From Bacteroidales bacterium (GTDB lineage: Bacteria > Bacteroidota > Bacteroidia > Bacteroidales > UBA932): 8,373 bases of DNA. Below are positions 1-5,412 of this stretch, piece by piece. The DNA is taken from NCBI GenBank assembly GCA_017615135.1, contig JAGAAU010000238.1, positions 1 to 8,373 of the forward strand, given 5' to 3'. Both the position numbers and the translations under genes were made by a program. How positions within the stretch are numbered: the stretch's first letter is position 1; every line of letters starts with the position of its first letter. Below the pieces are notes generated by a model. The model did no database searches. It saw only the letters and a program-made list of their open reading frames with translations, and was not told the DNA's origin.

Positions 1-1048
1 ATTTCAGATGGTCTACATAATGCAGGGGATAATTTGCCGCTATTCCGGTTATCATGGAGCCTATCCCCAATATTATTACAGACAGAGAGGGACGGAAAAG
101 AGCCACCAGACCAAGGGCGAACGCCGACCCTGCAAGTATGGAAACGACTATCCACACCACGTCTGCAAAGCGTTTATAGGAAAGCCAGAGCACTATGCAG
201 ATAAGCAGAACCGCGATTCCAAGAGCCAGGAAACTGTCCTTTTTGATTCGGCTCGCATTCTCTACGGCTACTTCCGGTCCTCCCGTGCTGAATATCTCTA
301 TTGCAGGATACTTTGCCGACGTCTGCTCCTCTGCCTGTTTCACAAGACTTACAAAAGCTGCGTTATTGCCGCTCTCACTGCCTCCAAAGGGCGATATTGC
401 GAACGCAATACCAGTCTTGCCGTCTGCCGCAAACAGAAAACCGTCCCTTACGTTTGCCGAGCTGGCAGGGCGAAGAGCCGCCAGACGGCCAAGCACAGGC
501 TGAAAGATTCCAAGCGGGTCGCTCTTCCAATAATCCGTTGCATAGGATGAAAAGGGCGACATCAGGCTCAGTTTTAGCTGGGCGAGTTTCTCGCCTCTGT
601 AGCCTGGAGTGTTCAGTAGAGAATCGGCACGGGCGTAATCTTCCGGTCTCATAAAGAGAGGCCAGTTGGAACAAATGAAGGAAAAGGCGTCGCCCAGGGC
701 ACTTTCATCCGTGCAGATAATACTTTCCTTTACAAGGGAATCGCTGTCAAGAGCCTCCAGACAAGCCCCGAATTCCAGCATGGCATCTTCTACATCATCT
801 TCGGTACTGTCCGAGTCTTCCTTTGGAGAGAAGAATACGGCAATTCTGTCAGAAGAGCCAAGTTTGCCGTAGATTTCTGTATATTTCTTTGATTCAGAGT
901 CTTTTGGGAGGAAGGCATTTATATCCTCTTCATATTCAATCCTGAGGGCGGAAAGTGCGCAGAGGGCAAGCAGCACACAAAGCAACAGCCCGGCCAGCCA
1001 TTTTCTGGCCGAGAAAAAATCGTATATGGCAAGAACGGTCTTTCTCAT
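1..1048 (-). CDS. MMPL/RND-family exporter, N-terminal part (runs off left edge)
   Basis: An open frame of 349 codons starts with ATG at 1048 and continues past base 1 without a stop, so only the N-terminal part is visible; full MMPL exporters in pigment clusters are about twice this long. A first membrane segment spans residues 17-36. The motif EEDINAFLPKD follows at 40-50, the usual start of the periplasmic domain in this family. A soluble domain of about 220 residues comes next, then three closely spaced hydrophobic segments (about 273-291, 296-318 and 321-344). The last ends in GIAANYPLHYVDHL, the counterpart of the family's GIGxDYxIHL segment. The family uses the proton gradient to move lipids and hydrophobic products across the inner membrane. 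The start overlaps the glycosyltransferase stop as ATGA and follows a strong Shine-Dalgarno sequence. Inferred role: exporting the aryl polyene lipid or passing it to the LolA-like protein. The family call is firm; the substrate is inferred. Confidence 0.9.
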   Translation of the reverse strand, partial: MRKTVLAIYDFFSARKWLAGLLLCVLLALCALSALRIEYEEDINAFLPKDSESKKYTEIYGKLGSSDRIAVFFSPKEDSDSTEDDVEDAMLEFGACLEALDSDSLVKESIICTDESALGDAFSFICSNWPLFMRPEDYARADSLLNTPGYRGEKLAQLKLSLMSPFSSYATDYWKSDPLGIFQPVLGRLAALRPASSANVRDGFLFAADGKTGIAFAISPFGGSESGNNAAFVSLVKQAEEQTSAKYPAIEIFSTGGPEVAVENASRIKKDSFLALGIAVLLICIVLWLSYKRFADVVWIVVSILAGSAFALGLVALFRPSLSVIILGIGSMITGIAANYPLHYVDHLK

Positions 1049-1788
1049 TTAAAAATCCTCCTTGCCAGCGTGCGCGGCCAGCCATAAACTAAGGCAATAA
1101 GCAGCAGCACAGTGTTAAGAATAAAGATACGGCTGAAATCCGCAAACGGCCGGAAATGGGTAACCCGCTCTCCCTGAGGAGGATAGAACACCCTCAGCGG
1201 CAGACTCTCCAGCTTCACTCCCCTCCAGGCACATAAGACCAGCAGTGCCAACTCAGCTTCATAGCGGGAAGGAATCAGCTCCAGGGGCGGCAGTTTCTTA
1301 AGAGGATAGGCCCTGTAGCCGGTCTGGGTATCCGGAAGACTAATCCAGGTATTTACCGTAAACTGGAAATTCGAGAAACGGTTTGCAAATGTGTTTCCGG
1401 ACGGCATGTTCTCTGCGTTCAGGCATCGGCTACCCACTATAAGGGCTCCGTCGCTGCCGTTTATCGCATCGAACACGGCAGGCAGGTCTTCGGGGAAATG
1501 CTGGCCATCCGAATCGATGGTTACTGCATAATCGAAACCACGCTCCAGTGCACGCCGGAATCCGGCTTTCAGCGCTTCACCCTTACCGCGGTTTTGTGGA
1601 AGGACTATCAGGTCCAGGTTCAGAGCGGAATTTTCCAGCAGTTCTGTACTGCCGTCTGTGCAGCCGTCGCAGACTGCGATGAGAGGTCGCCCCTGGGCAA
1701 TTATGCGCCTTGCAATTTCAAGCACGGTGCCGGCGTTGTTATACACCGGCATCACTACGCATATACTGTATTTAGGGGCGGAATCCAT
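1045..1788 (-). CDS. Family 2 glycosyltransferase, DPM1-like
   Basis: A 247-residue protein with a GT-A fold signature: VVMPVYNNAG at residues 11-20, CDGCTDGS at 40-47, NRGKGEALKAGF at 66-77, and the metal/nucleotide-sugar motif DSD at 92-94 within TIDSDGQH. DTQTGYR at 153-159 and HFRPFADFSR at 211-220 are typical of the DPM1/ArnC-like branch, which transfers sugars to polyprenyl phosphate or related lipids. One hydrophobic segment (about 222-236) near the C-terminus probably anchors it to the inner membrane with the active site in the cytoplasm. It lies 1 base after the LolA-like gene and overlaps the MMPL gene by 4 bases. Glycosyltransferases of this type are common in aryl polyene/flexirubin clusters, but the sugar and acceptor cannot be read from the sequence. 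Loading a carrier lipid or decorating the polyene lipid are both possible. Confidence 0.9.
   Translation of the reverse strand: MDSAPKYSICVVMPVYNNAGTVLEIARRIIAQGRPLIAVCDGCTDGSTELLENSALNLDLIVLPQNRGKGEALKAGFRRALERGFDYAVTIDSDGQHFPEDLPAVFDAINGSDGALIVGSRCLNAENMPSGNTFANRFSNFQFTVNTWISLPDTQTGYRAYPLKKLPPLELIPSRYEAELALLVLCAWRGVKLESLPLRVFYPPQGERVTHFRPFADFSRIFILNTVLLLIALVYGWPRTLARRIFK
1057..1063 (-). promoter_or_regulatory. Strong Shine-Dalgarno (AAGGAGG) for the MMPL exporter
   Basis: The minus strand reads AAGGAGG, 8 bases before the ATG at 1048. It lies inside the last codons of the glycosyltransferase (the Arg-Arg of RRIFK). Canonical Shine-Dalgarno sites are uncommon in Bacteroidota, and most starts in this operon lack one, so this may keep exporter translation high at the far end of the transcript. 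Confidence 0.55.
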
Positions 1789-1789
1789 C

Positions 1790-2293
1790 TTATTGTTTTC
1801 TGGTTTTCAGCAGGGTATATCCCCCAGACTGGTCTTCCATCAACACGGAAGTAATCTGTCCGTTGTTTTTATCGGCTTCAAGAGTCAGTCTCACGAACAT
1901 CCTTTTCATATCTCGCTTGCGGGGTGTAAGGATTATTGTCCAGACCTTGCCGCCTCCATCGTCGCATACAATATTGAAAAATGCGGGATCAAGAAGACGA
2001 GATGGAACGGGCATTCCGGATTTGGCAGCGTCCAGCTCCATTGTTTTACTCTCCGGGCTGCGGCTCTCAATGCTCATTTTGCCTTCTTCGCGCAGAATAA
2101 GGGTGCCGGAGCCGGTAATATCCCTTTCCAGCATATCGGAATGACGGGTGAGCGAGTAATCATAGCTTGCCGGGGGCCTGTTGGCATTTTCAACAGCAGA
2201 GCAGACTATTTCCGCCTCCTCCGGAGGAAGCGCCGCCTGCAACTGGAAAGCCATGCAGGAAAACAGGAATGTGAGTGCGAGTCGCCTTTTCAT
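1790..2293 (-). CDS. LolA-like exported carrier protein
   Basis: A 167-residue protein with an N-terminal signal peptide: MKRR, a hydrophobic core, and a likely signal peptidase I site after FQLQA at residue 20. The mature part resembles the LolA/LolB fold family. It has a helix-like start, the strand pair ITGSGTLILREEGKMSIES (about 59-77), then alternating strands (VWTIILTP, FVRLTLEADKNNGQITSVLMED, GGYTLLKT) that would form the open half-barrel which shields acyl chains. LolA carries lipoproteins across the periplasm, and diverged copies sit in aryl polyene clusters, probably as carriers for the polyene lipid. The gene abuts the upstream stop (TAG then ATG) and ends 1 base before the glycosyltransferase. 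A cysteine at residue 13 sits in the hydrophobic core after Leu-Phe-Ser; this is a poor lipobox, so a soluble periplasmic protein is more likely than a lipoprotein. The fold assignment rests on pattern and context, because sequence similarity in this family is low. Confidence 0.75.
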   Translation of the reverse strand: MKRRLALTFLFSCMAFQLQAALPPEEAEIVCSAVENANRPPASYDYSLTRHSDMLERDITGSGTLILREEGKMSIESRSPESKTMELDAAKSGMPVPSRLLDPAFFNIVCDDGGGKVWTIILTPRKRDMKRMFVRLTLEADKNNGQITSVLMEDQSGGYTLLKTRKQ

Positions 2294-2647
2294 CTACTTG
2301 ACGATTAATACACAACCGGCCATTATCAACATGACTCCAAGCCATTGCGTCCAAGCCACATTCTCGTGGAAAACCATAAGAGCGGCTATCATTCCGAACA
2401 CATAGCTTATGCAGGACAAGGGATATGCAATACTGAATGGATAATGCTTCAGGATGTGGAACCAGAGTATGGTGGCAAGCCCGAAGCAGACTCCACAGGC
2501 CGGATACCAGTAATTGGTAAGCTGGCTGCGGAAGAAGTCCCACTTCCACTGGAAAGGACCGGATTGAGCCAACCCTAGTTTAAGCAGCACCTGCCCGGCG
2601 CATAGGAATAGGGCCTGTAATACGCTGAGCGATATCAGTTTCCACAT
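2294..2647 (-). CDS. ArnE/ArnF-like four-helix membrane protein (EamA/SMR superfamily)
   Basis: A 117-residue protein with four predicted membrane helices (about 4-26, 47-66, 71-93, 98-116), the size of a single small-multidrug-resistance unit. The AGQVLLK segment in helix 1 (17-23), LWFHILKHYPFSIAYPL (61-77) and the C-terminal WLGVMLIMAGCVLIV resemble ArnE/ArnF, the subunits that flip undecaprenyl-phosphate-aminoarabinose. The membrane glutamate used by EmrE for drug/proton exchange is absent (Leu at the matching position, about residue 15), which argues against a drug pump. Such proteins work as dimers or heterodimers; no second subunit is visible here. The start overlaps the preceding chain-length-factor gene by 13 bases and the stop abuts the LolA-like ATG. 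With a DPM1-like glycosyltransferase two genes downstream, a role in flipping a lipid-linked sugar or the polyene lipid is plausible but unproven. Confidence 0.85.
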   Translation of the reverse strand: MWKLISLSVLQALFLCAGQVLLKLGLAQSGPFQWKWDFFRSQLTNYWYPACGVCFGLATILWFHILKHYPFSIAYPLSCISYVFGMIAALMVFHENVAWTQWLGVMLIMAGCVLIVK

Positions 2648-3423
2648 ATACTTTTCAATTTAATTACAGAATTGGACCTGAATGGCCCGTCATTTAAAAT
2701 AGCGCACGAAGACCTGTCCAAAGCGGCCTGGGCCACTGCACGGGCGCAGACGGAGAGATTGCTGCCGAATTCTGCGCAGCAGGCCTTCCAGTCTATGATT
2801 TTATTTCCGTCGTTCCGGTCGCAGTCTATATTTACGACGGAGCCGGTACGGAAAATTTCTACATCCTCCAACTCGCACAGGGCACCATCCGCCTGGCTGG
2901 AGAGCAGCATTACCACTGCGGTTTCGCTGCCGTCTTCGCCCGGAAGTACCCGGAACATAGGAGACATCTCCTCGAAGGCACAAACGAGCGCATTGTCGCC
3001 AAGGCCATTCTGAATTCGCAGGAATGCATCCAGCAGGGCGCTTTCGAAAGATATCGCAGAGTGGGAATAAGTAGCGTTGTATGAATGGCAGCCCAGCCTG
3101 ATTGCAAGCAGAGACGCAATGGTGTTGTGGGTAGACTGCATGAAAGCGGTTGGGCTTGGGGCTTTGCCGCCATCGGGATCGTGCAGGGCGGTAAAGAAGG
3201 CCTCTGTAGAGAGCAGACAACCGTAACCGGTGCCGCAGAGTATTGCATCAGGGCACTTTACACCAGCCTCTTCCAACACCTTTTCAGTACACCAGACGGC
3301 TCTCTTCATCATGGGCGTCATGCGGCGGGCCTCCATTATGGAGAGTATAGACTTGTAGTCCGGTTCGCAGGAGGCTGCATCCACGAAGCAGACGGCACGT
3401 ATATATACTTTCTTTGCCGTCAT
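2635..3423 (-). CDS. Ketosynthase chain-length-factor-like protein (N-terminal half only)
   Basis: A 262-residue protein matching the N-terminal half of a beta-ketoacyl-ACP synthase. SPTAFMQSTHNTIASLLAIR (90-109) corresponds to the ketosynthase segment before the active site. The following NATYSHSAISFESAL (116-130) aligns with the nucleophile loop, with alanine (A123) where the catalytic cysteine should be. The C-terminal half with the HGTGT and GH histidines is missing, so the protein cannot condense alone. This is the pattern of the stand-alone 'beta-ketoacyl synthase chain length factor' of aryl polyene clusters (ApeC type), which pairs with a complete ketosynthase. The start overlaps the KS1 stop by 4 bases (ATGA), suggesting coupled translation and equal amounts of the two partners. 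The last ~60 residues, with several cysteines, show no motif I recognise. The family call is firm; chain-length control is inferred from the family. Confidence 0.88.
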   Translation of the reverse strand: MTAKKVYIRAVCFVDAASCEPDYKSILSIMEARRMTPMMKRAVWCTEKVLEEAGVKCPDAILCGTGYGCLLSTEAFFTALHDPDGGKAPSPTAFMQSTHNTIASLLAIRLGCHSYNATYSHSAISFESALLDAFLRIQNGLGDNALVCAFEEMSPMFRVLPGEDGSETAVVMLLSSQADGALCELEDVEIFRTGSVVNIDCDRNDGNKIIDWKACCAEFGSNLSVCARAVAQAALDRSSCAILNDGPFRSNSVIKLKSICGN

Positions 3424-4595
3424 ATCTTCTTGAAAATTAAGGATGTATCGTTTCCTCCGAAGCCAAAGGCGTTGCAGAGGGCATATTCCAGAGAATGCTC
3501 TTCTGAGGATTTTCCGGTGAACGGGGTAATGCAGGCAGAGTCTGCTTCTTCCCAGTTCAGGTTTGTCGGGATGAACGAGTGCTGCATGGCGAGCAGGCAG
3601 TATACAGCTTCAATCGAGCCGGAAGCGCTGGTAGTGTGGCCCGTAAAGGGTTTGGTGGAAGAGACCAGAGGATAATTCTCCCCGAACAGCCGGCGTATGG
3701 CTGCCGATTCGCTGGCGTCGTTATTGGGTGTGGAGGTGCCGTGTGCGTTAATGTAGGATACCGCTGAAGGGGGTACTGCAGCCATTTCAAGGGCAGATTT
3801 CATTGCAAGGAAGGCTCCCTGACCTTCCGGCGACGATGCGGTCTGATGGTATGCGTCGCAGGCGTTCCCCCAGCCGCAGAGTTCTGCAATTGCGCGTCCT
3901 CCCCTCTCGCGAACAGATTCTTCGGATTCCAGTATGAGGAAGGCCGCCCCTTCTCCAAGGTTCAGGCCTTTTCTGTGGGCATCGAAAGGGCGGCAGGGTT
4001 CGTCGGAAAGTATCATCAATGAGTTGAACCCATGCAGATGATAGTCTGACAGGCACTCGCTGCCACCTGCGGCAACTGCCCTGCAACGGCCTGAGCGAAT
4101 CAGAGCAGCTCCGGTAATCATGGCATTTGCAGCTGATGAACAAGCAGTAGAGAGGGTTGTGGCGATTTTAAACCCTCCTGCAAGGTCTGCCATATCTTCA
4201 GTAGTGGCTCCGCAATCGTGAGGAACTTCGAATCTCGGGAAAGTGGCTTCGGTTCTGTCCATCCCGCCCACGGTTGTGCCGCTGATCAGGGCGGAATCCG
4301 CAAGAATTTCTGCGGAAAGTCCTGCGTCGGAAATGGCTTCCCTCAGCGCCAGGGCACCCAGAAGGGACGTACGCGGCAGGTTGCAGCCGGCATCTATCCC
4401 CAGAAGCTGTCGGAGCTGGTCGTTGGTGAATTTGACCTCACCCGCAGGCAGATTCGTAAGAGCGGTCTTCAGCAGGCGCGGGAACGCTATCCCGCTGCGT
4501 CCTTCCTTAAGAGCGCGCAGATTCTCTTCGCTGCCCAACCCCAGGGCCGAGCAGATACCGATTCCGGTAACGAATATGCGGGTGCCGGAACTCAC
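3420..4595 (-). CDS. Beta-ketoacyl-ACP synthase KS1 (FabF-like, complete active site)
   Basis: A 391-residue type II ketosynthase that condenses a malonyl unit with the growing acyl chain on an acyl carrier protein, in the cytoplasm. It starts RIFVTGIGICSALG, typical of FabF. The nucleophile is C152 in STACSSAANAM. The two catalytic histidines are H285 (NAHGTSTPNND) and H320 (KPFTGHTTSASGS), with K315 before the latter; the terminal motif FGFGGNDTSLIF is present. The full Cys-His-His triad means it should be active. The start is GTG at 4595, overlapping the ACP stop as GTGA; no ATG lies close by, and the FabF-like N-terminus begins right after it. The stop overlaps the chain-length-factor start by 4 bases, so KS1 and that protein are the likely elongating heterodimer, with ACP B just upstream. 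It corresponds in context to the ApeO-type ketosynthase, but I do not assign the symbol. Confidence 0.95.
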   Translation of the reverse strand: MSSGTRIFVTGIGICSALGLGSEENLRALKEGRSGIAFPRLLKTALTNLPAGEVKFTNDQLRQLLGIDAGCNLPRTSLLGALALREAISDAGLSAEILADSALISGTTVGGMDRTEATFPRFEVPHDCGATTEDMADLAGGFKIATTLSTACSSAANAMITGAALIRSGRCRAVAAGGSECLSDYHLHGFNSLMILSDEPCRPFDAHRKGLNLGEGAAFLILESEESVRERGGRAIAELCGWGNACDAYHQTASSPEGQGAFLAMKSALEMAAVPPSAVSYINAHGTSTPNNDASESAAIRRLFGENYPLVSSTKPFTGHTTSASGSIEAVYCLLAMQHSFIPTNLNWEEADSACITPFTGKSSEEHSLEYALCNAFGFGGNDTSLIFKKI

Positions 4596-4849
4596 TTGGT
4601 GCGGTTTTCCTTTACGTATTCTGCGAGCGTCCGGACCGATGCAAAGACCTTTTTGCCTTCCTGGGGCGATGTGAGCTTGATTCCGTAGTTCTTCTCCAGC
4701 AGCACTATAAGTTCCAGCACGTCTATGGAGTCCAGACCGAGCCCCTCACCGAAAAGAGGTGCGTCTGTTTCTATCTCCTCGGGAGTCATCCCCTCCAGAT
4801 TAAGGGCATCGATGATTTGAAGCTTGATTTCGTTGATCAGTTCGTTCAT
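4592..4849 (-). CDS. Acyl carrier protein B
   Basis: An 85-residue acidic carrier protein. The phosphopantetheine attachment serine is S41 in GLGLDSIDVLEL, with the usual four-helix pattern around it (PEEIETDAPLFGEG before, LIVLLEKNYGIKL after). The prosthetic arm carries the growing chain between ketosynthase, ketoreductase and dehydratase. The C-terminal helix (TLAEYVKENRTK) is intact. It starts 11 bases after the half-ketosynthase stop, one of only two multi-base gaps in the operon, with no clear Shine-Dalgarno. It overlaps KS1 by 4 bases, so it is the likely chain-elongation carrier for the KS1/chain-length-factor pair. The GEGLGLDSIDVLEL form resembles carrier proteins of aryl polyene clusters. 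Confidence 0.95.
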   Translation of the reverse strand: MNELINEIKLQIIDALNLEGMTPEEIETDAPLFGEGLGLDSIDVLELIVLLEKNYGIKLTSPQEGKKVFASVRTLAEYVKENRTK

Positions 4850-4860
4850 ATTATCTGAAA

Positions 4861-5412
4861 TTACTTGTTCTCTATTAAAAATGCGTATGCTTCGTAGTCT
4901 TCTTCACTTTTGTAGTCTACCCAGGTGCAGAGGGCAGATGTGGTTACAGGATCCTGAAAGACGCATTCCAGGCATTCCTGAATCTTTTCCCTGTCGGGGT
5001 TAGGCAGCACAAAACAGCTGGAATCCCCTTTGTAGCGGTTACGGATGCAGATTTCTCCCGTTACTATATTGGGCAGTGTATAGACGAACAGGGCCGGGCT
5101 CGGGAAATAGTTCTCCGCCTTGCATCCGGCGTTGAATTCCAGGTCGTTCTGCAGGCATCCGTTGTGGGTAAACGCCACCACCGCGCGGTCTTCCCTTGGC
5201 TCGAAGCGGCCTTCTGTGCCCTCCAGAAGAAGTTCCGTGGCCAGGAACCCGAGCTTGCAGTGGAGATCCATCTTGAAGAACTTGGGATAATCCGGTTTAA
5301 GGGAAGTGTAGAGTGAATGCAGGAAGCCCTTGCCGTCGGGAACTACTTCGCGCTGAATGTCGTTTACCGTAGCCAGGCCGGGAGTGATTCTGGAAATGCC
5401 GAGCAGTTTCAT
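4861..5412 (-). CDS. Half-ketosynthase-like protein without active site
   Basis: A 183-residue protein resembling only the N-terminal half of a ketosynthase. KFFKMDLHCKLGFLATELLL (44-63) matches the family's 'RKMDxxxxLALxAxxEAL' helix. The segment from S105 through the Leu-Pro-Asn at 113-115 to R124 and KGD (128-130) matches the strand-helix region leading to the active site. Where the cysteine belongs the sequence reads FVLPNP, with N138 at about the matching position, and the two-histidine half is absent. It cannot condense by itself. A short ketosynthase-like gene of this kind occurs in Bacteroidota flexirubin-type clusters, to my knowledge, but its role is not established. It overlaps KS2 by 4 bases, mirroring the KS1/chain-length-factor arrangement, so a structural partner of KS2 is the best guess. 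A strong Shine-Dalgarno precedes it. The ketosynthase resemblance is seen; the function is inferred. Confidence 0.75.
   Translation of the reverse strand: MKLLGISRITPGLATVNDIQREVVPDGKGFLHSLYTSLKPDYPKFFKMDLHCKLGFLATELLLEGTEGRFEPREDRAVVAFTHNGCLQNDLEFNAGCKAENYFPSPALFVYTLPNIVTGEICIRNRYKGDSSCFVLPNPDREKIQECLECVFQDPVTTSALCTWVDYKSEEDYEAYAFLIENK

Noticed and set aside
8..654. Plus-strand and out-of-frame minus-strand open frames over the exporter gene
   Set aside because: The minus-strand frame that runs through 1048-1 without a stop has clear MMPL features; the others are arginine-, serine- and cysteine-rich shadows with no recognisable domain.
2240..2293. Lipobox in the LolA-like signal peptide (Leu-Phe-Ser-Cys, cysteine 13)
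   Set aside because: Phenylalanine at -2 and a very short hydrophobic stretch before the cysteine fit lipoprotein processing poorly; cleavage after Ala20 fits better.
1658..2308. Plus-strand open frame of 216 codons
   Set aside because: It lies antisense over the LolA-like gene and the start of the glycosyltransferase, has no family motif, and would break a continuous minus-strand operon.
2190..2549. Minus-strand open frame of 119 codons
   Set aside because: It overlaps the ArnE-like gene in another frame, which has four membrane helices and family motifs; this one has none.
4850..4860. Promoter or terminator in the 11-base gap before ACP B
   Set aside because: It is too short for either, with no hairpin or T-run; it is a normal intra-operon spacer.
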